Shown here: positions 34,584 through 46,177 of the stretch, one piece after another | How positions within the stretch are numbered: position 1 is the stretch's first letter | Layout of the letters: the number at the start of each line of letters is the position of its first letter | Assembly: GCA_900073065.1 (NCBI GenBank) | Contig: FJOG01000002.1 | Span: forward strand, 1,582,243 to 1,646,242 | Direction of reading: 5' to 3' | Source: Phialocephala subalpina | Taxonomy: Eukaryota; Ascomycota; Leotiomycetes; Helotiales; Mollisiaceae | Length of the DNA stretch: 64,000 nucleotides | Translations under genes and position numbers: made by a program | The notes under the pieces: generated by a model | The model's input: only the letters and a program-made list of their open reading frames with translations | Database searches by the model: none | What the model was told of the DNA's origin: nothing

Positions 34584-35881
34584 CTTGTGATCGCCCAATT
34601 TTCAAACTGGCGAAGCCTTGGAAACTGCCCTCCAAAACCAGCTCCAACGTCAGCGCCCTCCCCGACCCTTTAACCATTTCGTCCCTCGGCGTCTCCTCAT
34701 TCTGCCGGCAGTACGCGGCGCCTCTCATTTCCCAACCACTGTCACTCGGCAACCGCTAGAAACGTGGCTACCGGTGCCATATCGTTTTATCGAGGTCGAT
34801 TGTGGACGTTCAGGTGCAAGTGCGAGGGCGAGACGGAGGACAGAATTCGCAAGAAAGTCCCAGATAGGCGATGTCGTTGGAGGAACACCGATGACAGCTC
34901 GGCAAACCCTTGTAACAACTTCTTCCGATATCCTGGTTTGGAGAGGCATCGTGCGACAGCTTCCGCGATTGGGTGGGAGGTTGTTCGTCTGATATCATTA
35001 TGTGTCGCGTGGCTTAAAGAATTGGCCGTGCTTTTCAATTGTTTGTTCTGCTTTTGAGAATTTTTGTCAAATTATTCCGAGATTTTTCATAGCTTCGCTT
35101 TCAGAGCAACGTCTCAGACAAGCTGGCAGCCATCTCTCATGCAAATTCGAGCAACACACCTTCTCGAGGCCATCGATACTTGATCTGCGTGTCTCGGTCA
35201 ATTTTTCCAACCGGGACGTCAAAACGTGGCTCCCCGTCCTGCCCACTTTGAGCAAGAACTCCACTCCACAAGCTGGGGCCTCGGATCCGGACATTGACGA
35301 CCCCCAGGACAGCTTCCAGAGCTTCGCAGAAGCTACCGTATCGAGTCAAGCCAGAATGATGCCTGTGCTTCTAAGAGGTTGGAGAGACGCAAGTATGGAC
35401 TGGGAGGTGGGACATGAGAACCCCACGTCCGAATCAAGGAGAGCACAACAGTGACAAGATGAGCAAGAAGCTACCACCAGTTACTGTAGTCTACTGTTTC
35501 ACGGAGCGGAGGTACAATTCGTCATCCGGGTGTTCATGCCACATGCCTTGATATTTTCCTTAGCATCCTCCACTTAGAAAAAGCGACACGCCAAAATCCC
35601 GATACAGGAGATACTTTGCAGAGGAGCCTCGAGGCCTACAAAACCACTTCAAAAGTGGTTGGTAGAAGCTCAAGGGGTTAATTGGAGTTGATTGCTAGGT
35701 TGAGCAAGTTCATAGATTCGGAGTCCTGAAATGTCGCCGTAGCTTTAGTACTTTGGTGTGTCGCTTTTCTCAAACACCACGAGCTTAGGTATCTACACTG
35801 TAGCAATGCTGTCTATTCTTTCTGTATTCGGGTATCAATACTTGCCCATATTCGTACTCGCAAATGCCGCGTTTAAAGCGG
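34584..35881. other. intergenic between hydrolase promoter and amidase 3' end
   Basis: Several overlapping open frames on both strands (34618-35454) but none with a recognisable domain. No repeat or RNA seen. Confidence 0.45.
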
Positions 35882-38441
35882 CTAAGAGTCAATAACACCT
35901 GAGCACCCTCCACTACTCCAAGCTCCAGCTCGCAATTTAAGATCTGCAAATGATTCCTTGAACTTAGGTGCCTGCTCGCCATAGTCAGAGACCTCAAATG
36001 CATCAGACCCTACCAGAACACTGCGTCTATCCTTACGCAATGCCTTCTCGAGATGATGCACCAACCAAATATCCGACCCCCGAGGCCCCAATACCATTAC
36101 GCTCACTGGCTGATTTACCATTGTGGTCTCGCCAGTAAGTTTGGAACGATATTGTCGGTGACCAACTATCCATCGTCAGACACATCTACTTCATCATACA
36201 ATCGGATGTACCAGCTTACCTGGAACATTTATAGCAGGAAGACCGCCCAGAACTGAGTAAGTTGTGTTTTGAAATCCAAATCCCTGCCATTTATCGTACT
36301 GGTCCTCTCTTTGAAAATAGTGGAGTCAGCAAATCTCGTCCTCCAAAGGGAGGCTCATCAAGTTCACATACGGAGTCTTCTCATCTCGGAAGCGGATGTC
36401 AAGGCTTCCACCAGGAAGAACCATTATCGTTCCTTCAGTGAACACTCTTCGTTCCAAGAATTTTTGAAAGATTTCTTTCCTCTCAAGAGCCGTTTTATAG
36501 TCGTCATCCGTCACAGACTGGCCAATGTCCCTGCACCATGTCAGCATTGTGTTGATAGAAAAAGAATTCCTTCATACCATTTGTATTGAATCAATTTGTC
36601 TACCTCGAGCTTTCCCTGCTGTTCTTCTGAGTATTCTCCCAAAAATCGGGATGCATTCTGCCAACAATCGTGCAATTGTATATCGGCTACAGTCTATGTG
36701 TGTGTTAGCATGGGACCATGCGAATGCGCTACAAATATCAGGGCTTTAAATTTCCCAGCCTTGCCTGTACTTTCTGGGGCCCATCTTCTGTGAATAAGGA
36801 CGATCGTGGGTTAGTATGAAGAGACTTTACTGGAGATTGAAAACGCTGACAAACATGCTTACTCTGTACAGATACTTGCTCAATGACGAGTCTCTGGAAG
36901 GACAACCCGGATCGTTGTTCCAACACTTGTCGATACTGAAAGGTGTGTGTGCAACTTTCCAGTATGCTTCGAGATCCTGCACAAACTCTTTCATCGCCGA
37001 AACCTTTACCCAAGATATCGGTGTTAGTAGCCATTTTTAAGCACTTCAAAGAGGAGAGTATAATGTTCCAGAAGTCTCGGGATATTCAAATCTCTCGAAA
37101 CAAAAAGGAAGGGGATTATGCTCCCAAAAGGTGGACAGACCTTGGACGGGATGTGAAAGGGTTCCCAATCGGTAGGTGTGAGTATGCGAACAACGGTCCA
37201 CCTCTCGCGGAGTGCTGCGGGTATTCTGGAGGCCTTGTCTATAGGTTTCAACCAAGCCTTTGCCATAGATGAAAGCTCGCTGATTGAGCGACTGAAATGA
37301 CCAGGTGTGTCCAATACTCTGTGATAATTAACATCCTGGCTATAGCCATTGTAGTAGATAGCCACTCACGGAGACACAGGTACAGCACCAACATTGGAGA
37401 GCATTCCAAAGCTGGGCCTGAGCCCGAACACTCCACAGGCAGCTGCGGGTCCAGTCATACTACCAAGACCTACAAAAATCAGCCTTCACCCTCCAAAACA
37501 CCACATCACTTACTATCCGAGCCAACAGTAAAGTCCAGCCACTCATAGCCCGCGATCGCAGCCGCGCTCCCCGAACTGCTACAGTCCGTATCAAGCTGTC
37601 CATCGCCACGAGGATTCGTAGGACACGTATCTGCACTCCAATCCGCAGATGCCATTCCAGAGGCAAATTGAACGGTCTTTGCTTTTGCAACGATGACGGC
37701 TCCGAGGCTGAGGAGGGTTTTGATACATTCTGCATTGTCAAATGCGAAACCTTTATGTACTGCGTATTGGGTACATCCTGCAGCTGTGGGAAGGCCCCAT
37801 AGGTCGTATATGTCTTTGACGGCTATACGTTTTCCGGAAAGTGGCTTTTGCTCGTAGGGTGGGGGGAAGTAGTGTCGTGAAGGAACGGGTATCACGATCT
37901 TGCTCTTGATCTGAGGCATCTCCTTGTATCTGTGATCTAAATGTTAGCATCGCAGTATTTGAGCTTGGAGATTGTGATCTGACATAAATGGCTCTCCATC
38001 CGGTTGTTGAACTCCAGAGACGAAGGCGTTGTACGGATCATTGTAGAGCCTGTATGCTTTGTAAAGATTGCAGCCATCCAAAAAGTACGGACCATCTCGT
38101 AGTGAGGCATTGTAGAAGTCTTGCGTGATGTCCGGGTATTCGATATAGACCTCGCTCGGAGTGAATTGCTGTTTGATGTCTTCATCCTCGATACCTGAAA
38201 CCATAACAATGACCCGCTTGGTGAAGATGGTGTTGATAACATCGTCCTTGGATTCCAATTCCATTATTCTGCGTTCAAGCCACAGGTGCTCAGTGGGAGA
38301 TTGTCCCACAGCGTTGAGGACAATCACGGGGACACGTGCAGCTGATGATAGTTCGAAACATGGAGACTGGGTAGTTGATCCCACGATCGTCGTGCCGGAA
38401 ATGTATCTAATACCGTCAATATTGATAATATCGGAACCCAT
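35882..38441 (-). CDS. amidase, amidase-signature family
   Basis: A nine-exon model keeps one frame throughout: 38441..37984, 37929..37514, 37469..37370, 37318..37141, 37003..36863, 36693..36578, 36530..36368, 36283..36220 and 36165..35882, giving 639 residues. A scytalone-dehydratase-like N-terminal region of about 150 residues precedes the amidase domain. The catalytic lysine is in AVKDIYDLWG, the cis-serine in DCSSSGSAAA and the nucleophile serine in GSDSLGSMTGPAA; the C-terminal GGLPAINVP and VMVLGPRGSD are present. It hydrolyses amide bonds of an unknown substrate. Two introns are long (137 and 169 nt); one of them uses a GTCTGT donor and an AAG acceptor downstream of a perfect TACTAAC branch site, so those junctions are the least certain. 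Confidence 0.8.
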
Positions 38442-39585
38442 CTTGGAACTTTGCGAAATATCCTTGATTCTGTTGAAGAGATGGTTGCTTGGGAAGGAGA
38501 AGGTAGTCCGATGCTATTCCCAATCAAGACTAGTCACCCCCACTCTATCTTCGGTACCCCTTTCCTTCCCAGCATTCAGAAACTGAGGGCAGTTGCTACG
38601 CAACTCACTTGAAATCGTATAATATCTTGGCAAAATGATTCCATAGGCATCTCGGAACATATCCCACTCAGAAGTAATATGAAGGACTCGTACAATCACC
38701 TGTCGAGGTTCCGCTTGATCCCTCGATATCAAGTCTCAAATACCTCTGATGATAAGATCGCAAAAGCTCAATTGAGCGAAGTAAACTCCCCCTTCTCGCT
38801 CATCCTGTCAGACGCATGCGAACCTACAACCTGTCTCAAAGCTCTATCCCTCACCATTCGCACAAGGCATCATGCGCAACGAGAAACACCATGTCGAAAT
38901 TTTCCAAGCTCATTCTCTCCGCCACTCACTTGAGCAAAAAGCCATTCATACACGAGTTCTTTCTCAGACGATGCATGTTTGCGTACCGTCTCAACACTCA
39001 CTTGAGCGGGAAGGCCTTCTCCTAGGATTCTTTCAGACGGTGCATGCTTATGACCCGTCTAAAAGCTTGCTGGCCACTTCGTGCTTAACTCACTTTCCGC
39101 GAAGAAAATCACGGGTGCATAAGGACATTCTCGGTGTTTTGTAAAATTTTCGTCTATTGTTTGAGATTTCCTAGCCCTTTCGCATCTTGAGAATTGATCT
39201 CTGTGCAGGGGCCGAGATTATCTGAAATCATTGCTGTGGCTAACTCTCTAAGAAATACTGTCATTATGGCATGTGCAATGGCCAAGCCACCAGCAATATG
39301 AGTATTTGTGAAATTGGATATTTTTGGTGATCGTAGCAGCGGAAACCGAGTTTTGACGATGTTGGAGCATCGCAAATGATGGTCGTTGCTGCGGTGGATC
39401 TAAAGATACTTCCGGGTATGTTTTCATTGAGAAATTTTGAGATCGTGAGCGGTGCCAAGGGCAGGACGGCTGCAACATTCAGGCTATGATTAGTCTCCAC
39501 ATATGGCGAGGGACGTAGAGTGGTTGAACTTACTTTGAGAAAGAATCGAGGAATCTAGGCCCACCACGACGGGAAGATTCGATGC
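38442..39585. other. intergenic with short hairpin-forming repeats
   Basis: Holds the imperfect repeats described separately at 38810-39060 and no supported gene. Confidence 0.45.
38810..39060. repeat. imperfect direct repeats with inverted AGACG/CGTCT arms
   Basis: AGACG(R)TGCATG text followed 15-20 nt later by (C)CGTCT occurs at 38966-38991 and 39035-39060, and a weaker copy (AGACGCATGCG...TGTCT) at 38810-38836. CACTCACTTGAGC recurs at 38923 and 38995, 72 nt apart. Each copy could form a short hairpin. Confidence 0.5.
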
Positions 39586-42500
39586 CTAGTCTTCGGATCT
39601 GTATCCATCCTCTGAGCTGTCCGACTCGTAAGACTTGTCAGAGTCCTCAGAAGCCTCGTCATCCCCCATGTCGTCAACATCAATATTGTAGTCGTAATCT
39701 GCCTCGACGCGCCAGCCGCCCTCGCCATCTAAATGATACATAAGCTTTGCTCCGCGGAAAATTCTCGCAGCTGTCTTACCTTGTACCACCTGACCAAAGA
39801 AGGCAGCCATTCCCTCTGCAGTCATCTTCGATTGCATGACATCGCCCAGAGCTTTCAACTTCTTCTCTTGCACTAGATGTGAATTAGTTTGATGTACCGT
39901 GTGAAACATAGTTGGCCGATAATTACTCTTGATCATGCGAGCATCAACGGAATCGTTGACGATTATCCGCACAAAGTGTGTCTCCTTCAACTGACCAATA
40001 CGGAGGACACGAGCAAATGCTTGTCTTTCGCTATTTGTATGGTTAAGATTACTCCTTCTACATTGACAGCTAGAGAACTTACACGCTCGCATTCCACCAC
40101 GGATCCCTGGACATTGTTAGTAGTAGTCGCAGGAGACATCACAGGTACTTACAGCGAGATGACTCTATTTGCGTGGGTAAGATTTAAGCCAATACCTGCT
40201 GTCTTCAAGGTGGCAACCATGATGTTAACTTCCGTGTTGGTCTGGAACTCGGCGATGGCTTTGTCTCGCGTTTGGATTGACATGTCGCCCTGGTTGGTGT
40301 TAGCTACGTGTTCTTCGAGTAGGGGCATTTTACTCACTGTCAAATAAACAAACTTGATCTGCAGCCTCTCCAGCACACGGCCAATGATGGTAGCAAATGG
40401 CAGCCATTGCGTGAAGACAATGATCTTGTCATCAGGAGCTTCGAGCTGCCATGCGCGAATTTGTCCCTCTACCGCTCTCATCTTGGTGCTAGAGATAGCA
40501 GTGAGTATGTCATTGCCGGCATCGTAATCATCTAACCAGGAATATCTCTGCGTTGATGGGACGTGATTCAATGCATCCTTCCCCTTTCTAGCAGATGCGA
40601 GTGAGTCTGGGTCATTGGAAGATGATCGTGACTTCTTGACTTTGTAATCCTTGACTTGAGATTGTTCGAAGGGCGCTTCACACGTAGGACATGGTGGATA
40701 CTGTAATCAATTAGTGTATATCCTCGTGTATTGAGCCTTCATACGTACCACTTCACCGCACGCAACCTTCGATGTTGCATATTCCATAATGCAAGACTCG
40801 CAGAATAGATGTTTGCATGGAGTAATTTTTGGACTCTCAATGCCGTCACCGCATAAGCCGCATGTCAAATGATCTCCGGCAAGATGTTTAAGTGCGTCTT
40901 GGCTGCCCTCGCTGCCCTTCTCCTCGATCCACTTGCCTATGCCTGCGTAGTGTTAGGATCTATATGCTCCAAAAAAGAAATCGGTACTGACGATCATAAA
41001 GCTTGCCACCACCTGATTCAATTACCTGCAGCTTGCTGTGAATGTCTTGAAGTGCTTTAAGGCTTAATATTGCCTGATTCCCGTCAGCCATGGCCATGTT
41101 AGCTTTGAAGACGACGAACCTTTGCCTCTCGTTCTATGAGCAATGGATGAGCAGTCATCCTACCCTGGTCAGCCAGACATCTAAATCCGTAATGCATGGA
41201 GACTTACTGCCTCAATCGAGTGAGCTGCACGACAACCAATTTCAAGTTACTAAGCTCATCTCCTTCGTCAAGCTCCTGGTTCAGGAATTCTCGGAAGCCC
41301 TTCTCCACGGCTCGGTAGAGAATCTTTTCTGCTGGGTCGAGGTCAATTTTCATGCAATGCTCGTGAGCTTGAGGAAGGATAACAAGTGAACGGCCCATAA
41401 ATTTATCGGACATTGTGCGGCTAGAATCACAGTGAGCAGGACTACTTGAGAGTTGGAATGACCAAAATTCAATTACCCGAAGACGAACTGTGCAAGTTCT
41501 TTGTTCAGTTTAGCAGCACACTCGGGCTATGAAGTATCAGTCAGCACTTGAACTAATGGCAATATACGGAGAAAGGCAGCAACTATACCTTGAGAAAATT
41601 AGTTCGAAACCTGCATGTAATCAGTCACGCAAGCACTCCACATGGCAGACAAGTTTCACTCACGTCTTCATGTCTTCTGCTTGAGGATGATGCCAGAAGC
41701 GGAAGTATGGGTATAGTTCTGTGCGAATCAGTATCTCCAACATATATCAGAAGGTGGGGCGGTAAAACCATCGTAGCTGTTCTGGACCGGTGTCTATTCC
41801 GGTTAGCGATCTTTCAAGTCAGTGATGTATGCTTAAAACTTACTCCACTCAAAGCCCATCTGTATTTTCCCCGCAGTGCACTGATTGCCTTACTGGTCTG
41901 AGTGTGATAGTTGTTGGCATAATGCTTTGATTCTTAGCTTCAAACATAGACGCAGAAGTGATTAACAAACCGCTTCATCAATTACGATCTAGAAGAGCAT
42001 ATGTCAGCTATCATCAAGCATGGCTCACACTTCGCTAACTCACCCGAAACCACTCAATTTGATGCAAGAGACCACCATTCTCGGCGTCGGGGGAAGGATA
42101 ACTCTTAATCACTGAACCGAAAGTCGTGATGACGACTTGAGCGCGTTCGAGTGTGCCTTTGCTTAAATTGGCCTCTTCTTTTGCTCCGGTGAAGATTATG
42201 ATGTTTGTGAAGACTTTGCCGGCATGTGTTCCGATTTCTCTCTTCCATTGATAGATCTATCCACAGTCAATCGATGAGCAGAGTCTGGGATCTCGTTGAT
42301 ACTCACAGTTCCCACTGGAGCGACAATCAAAGTGGCTCTCTGCTTTCTGGGCTGTTCCTTATCTGGGCGGTTTGTCTTCATGAGCTGTTTTTATTAGCAT
42401 AATTCGAAAACATTTTGAAGCCAGAACATACCGTCACAGTTTGCACGGTTTTCCCCAACCCCTTATGAAAGTGTCAGCCATCACCAATTCTTTTCGGTGT

Positions 42501-43956
42501 AAGACTCCAGAGTTTCTCACCATTCCATCAGCCAACAACCCACCAGAACAGGCGCCGCCAACTTTCTCTCGTTTACACATCCATGCGACACCAAGGACCT
42601 GGTAATGGAATAGTCCTGGCAATTGTGTTAATTGTCGACCGTATTATAGATCGTGGCGGCAAACTCACCAGTATTCATGCCATTGAGAAGCCACTTTCCT
42701 TTCACGAGCGTCCATTTGCGGGCCCCTAAGAATTTTACGGCTTCCGTCAAGGCTGCAAGATCACATTTGTTGGCATCGGGATCGCTCGCCTTTGGGCAAT
42801 TCTTGAAGAGCTCCCGATATTGTTTCGCCTTGATGGATTTCTCTTTCACAGCGGGTTCCTTGGAATCAACACCTTTGATCTGGTCGGGGATCAAAGTCTG
42901 ATTGGCGATATGTTGTAATATACTCAAGCCACCTTCCTTGGGCTTCGGTGGACTTCTTGATTTCTCGATGCTGCCTCTTGCAACCTTCTGGAGCTTTTTC
43001 GCTGGAGATACTTTCTTTGCTGGAGACCGGGCTTTGCGCTTATTCGTCTTCGTGATAGCTATGGTGGGTTTCTGTCGGGGTGCATGTCGCTTTACAGATT
43101 TCAGGTCCGGGTATTTCAGGCTCGTCGAGGAGGCATTCCAACTTGGCTCGGGGTTTGACTTGGTCACGATTGATTGAGTCTCAGAACCACTCTCGAATCT
43201 GCGAGATATGTTTAGCATTGATTAAGACAACTGAGAATAATTTTCTGCTAACCTCGGAATCCCGTGCAGACGAGGACTTGGACAGTCATTGCCGCCCTTC
43301 TTCTTCTTGCTTTCTGGCTCCTCTTTGACATTACTATTGTGAGGATCAGATGCATCAAGCATCTCGGATTTTGTATCGGCGGATGAAGATTCTGTTTTGA
43401 CGGGTGCTGGAGTTTCTGGTGGCGGGGTGGTCACACCAAGAGCGTTAAGCACAAAGGTGCCTATATCTTCCAGTGCAAGTGTTTTCTGCTTCTCGGCAAA
43501 TTCTTCGTTTGAGAGCGAGATTCCTGCTACGGGCATCTTGGCAGGCTCCTCTGTGTTGGGTGTGTTCCCCATCTCAATCTCTGCTCCATTTGGAGACTTG
43601 ACTGATGGAAGTGGTGCAGATTCTGCTTCAGGGGCTTGAGTCGGACGAGGGGTGGCCAGCTGCTGCTCAGGCTGTTCGAGAGGAGGGGCAGTTGTGGGCT
43701 GACGGATTTCGCCAGGAGCAGCTGGACTCTCATGGGCGACTGCAGCAGTGCACTCCTGTAATGGCTCTGCCTCGTCGCCCGAAATATCACCCTTAATGGA
43801 GGCGTCTTTGTTGGCCTCTTGACGGTCGATCGCACCTTGATACGATTCAGGGGCTGATCCTGCTGGGTGGTCCGAGAAGATGTCCTCAAAGTCCTCACCC
43901 ATCTCGGTGATTGGGCGACGATCCAGAGGGGACCGAGGAGGCACCTGCTCAGCCAT
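39586..43956 (-). CDS. SNF2-family ATPase/translocase with embedded RING finger (RAD5/RAD16/ULS1-like)
   Basis: A large gene with many short introns; only the outer limits are given because not every junction was resolved. ATG 43956 starts an acidic, Pro/Glu-rich N-terminal region, then a basic stretch with repeated SPAKK motifs. The ATPase starts with GGLLADGM, interrupted by an intron, then GLGKT (motif I); VIVAPVGT-type motif Ia and IDEA(H) (motif II, near 41975) follow. A C3HC4 RING (CGLCGDG, CKHLFCESC, CPTCEAPF) lies between the two helicase lobes near 40680-40870. The second lobe has IIVFTQW, TAGIGLNLTHANRV and ARVLRIGQ. The C-terminus is very acidic. RING inside the translocase is the hallmark of Rad5/Rad16/Uls1/HLTF proteins: nuclear, DNA-repair or SUMO/ubiquitin-linked remodelers. 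Which subfamily is not settled. Confidence 0.87.
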
Positions 43957-44560
43957 TTGGGGAGTTGGACCAAGGCTTGAAATGTGGCCAATTTCTGCGA
44001 GCGGTTGTTAGCTTGATCTTCCAATCAGATTTGGAAATTTTGAATTCCACAACTGTTGAAATGGGCATTCCCTCAATTTTTCCAGTGGTACTGAAGACTC
44101 AAGGGTTTTGATGGAGTTGAATGTCCCAGCCATTCAGACCACTTTTCCTCGAGACAGGCTTGGGGGGAGCAAAACAGGCAAAGGTGAGACCATGAAACCG
44201 AAATTGCAGCTTGAGTAGAAGAGACAACGAGAGCTTGCCGGCGTACCTTGAATATACTTGGCAGCAGAGTATGCCTGGCCCAAGGAACGAAGTTCGCCCA
44301 GGCGATTGCTGTGTTTCTCAGGGGACGACACGGTTGGTGCTACTCGTAGTCGACCTTGAAGGTAGGCTCAATGGTGAGGAGTTGAGAGTGGTATGGTGAG
44401 GACGTAGAGGTAGGTAGATCAAAAGATCAAACCATGTGGAGTATGGTAGGGGCTCAGCAGTCGGGTGGTTGAGCTTCAAAAGCTCTTGAAGTTGTCAACG
44501 TTGTACTGAAGATCGTTGGCACTGTTGAAGGTAGAGGTTGAAGTAACCAAGAAGGTTGAA

Positions 44561-44581
44561 GGGTAAGGGTAAGGGTAAGGG
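44561..44581 (+). other. G-quadruplex-forming motif
   Basis: The plus strand reads (GGGTAA)3GGG, four GGG runs with 3-nt loops, followed by more G runs (AGGGGGAGG). It lies about 600 nt upstream of the SNF2/RING gene start, on the template strand of that gene. It is not the telomeric TTAGGG unit. Confidence 0.5.
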
Positions 44582-45508
44582 AGGGGGAGGTTGGAGGTTG
44601 GAGGTTGAAGGAAAAGGTTGTAGAGTTGAGAAAGGAAAGAGGGAGGCGGAGGTTGGGGTCGGGTATAAATACTCGTAGGTTGAGGTTCTTGACGCGCCCT
44701 CGACGCTAGCCGTTGGCAAGCGAGCAATTTAGTAGAGCCTCTGCTTCAAAGATGATCAGATCAGAGTCTCAGAGAAGTTGACGAAGAGCCCGTATACAAG
44801 TGGGGCTCTCAACCAAGAAGCAGGTCTCCTCAAGCAAGCTAAGCGAGGCTACTCCTCAAGCCTAGGATGCTTCAACTAAGCACACTCGACGTACTAGTAA
44901 GTACAAGCTCATTGTCCACCATAGAATTGTGTGTAATTATCTCGATAAAGACACATGTGATATCGAACTTTGCAACTTCATGTCCAAAAAAGATAGCAAA
45001 CCAGCCATCTCTTGGACTGAGAGCTATCTTCTGAAAGACAATACAAAGCGAAAAGCAGAAGGACCTTCGAAAACGAATTGCAAGCAGCAGCTCCTGAACT
45101 CTTAATGCAATGTCAAGAACAAGAGGCTAAAAAAACGTTGAAGCATCAAAGTGACCATTGCTGCAACGAAAGAAACCAATACAACCTACCTCTTGCCCCA
45201 GGCAGCAAGACTAAGGAGCACCTACCACCACCGTTCCAACTCCATCAACACTACTCCCCAACTCCCAGTTGCAATCGTGTTCTCTCAACCATCTGCCATT
45301 ATCACAATACCAGTTATTACCCCATCTACCTCCCATCTCCAGAATCAAGTCCTTCAGACTCACCATATGCCCTTCTGCATTCTCACAGAGCCCAGCAACC
45401 CCCACATCCTACCTTCAACCATCCCACAATCCCTCAACTCCTCCCTCAAACCAATTATGCCGTATCCCAAGCATCCAGCGCGAACTTGCCCTCAGATCCG
45501 AGGACTCA

Positions 45509-45760
45509 TCACCCTCGATATTCGCGGTCGTCACGAACAATTCTCTTCATCGCAAACTCCGTATACCAGCTCAAAACATCTGCCATGCATCCACTCATCT
45601 TATTTCCACTCGATGCTTCTTCTAGAGCCTGTGGGACATCGAATTAGCAAGTCTCTGCCATCAGTGAAAACAGCTACTCACCACAAGAGCCATCTCCCAA
45701 TCTCCCAACACTACCAGGAATTCTAACCTCCATACGCTTCAAACGACCTCGAGGGGCCAT
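45509..45760 (-). CDS. possible small protein, tentative
   Basis: ATG 45760 opens MAPRGRLKRMEVRIPG; a GTGAGT donor and a TAG acceptor (45682 to 45621) would join it in phase to a segment ending KRIVRDDREYRG, total 63 residues. No family is recognised. Further protein-like stretches follow in other frames down to 45211, so it may instead be a longer gene with unresolved introns or a relic. Confidence 0.25.
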
Positions 45761-46177
45761 TAAAATACAATTATCAATGTTCCTCCATCTGCGGGACAAT
45801 CAAAGAGCCAAAGCATAGAATGTCGCGAGGTTGAAGTTGGTGCGACGCGAAACATCGCGTCAAGTCTCGTCACGATGCCTCAGCTGCTGAGTCATGCAGC
45901 GCTGCTCGCCTATGCCCATGGCCCCTTGTTGCTGCATCGAAGTCTACGAGCAACCATGTATGCGATAGATTCTGGCTACCCCGCAACACCCCGAACCGTT
46001 GAATGCCCCTGCAAAGCTGGGACATTGAAATCGTCGAAGTGTCGCTCGAAAAACTTGTATTCATAACGCCTACCGCTGTGCAGCAGCACAAAACCAGTAC
46101 CGCCAGCATTTACCAATACACGATTTGCAATCTAAAAGTCCCGTCACCCGCAGTACAATTTAATCCACTCCTCTCAA

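Larger units (their letters stand above)
43957..46177. other. long intergenic region, low-complexity and G-rich stretches
   Basis: Contains a G-quadruplex-like run at 44561, a TATAAATA box at 44664, and C-rich sequence (45200-45730) where all plus frames stay open without any domain. A tentative small minus-strand gene is listed separately at 45509. Confidence 0.45.

Noticed and set aside
44561..44581. Telomeric repeat
   Set aside because: The unit is GGGTAA, not GGGTTA/TTAGGG, with only three full units.
45078..45726. Long plus-strand frames of 189 and 191 codons
   Set aside because: Several overlapping frames stay open because the strand is C-rich and poor in stop codons; no domain, no splice logic, low-complexity composition.
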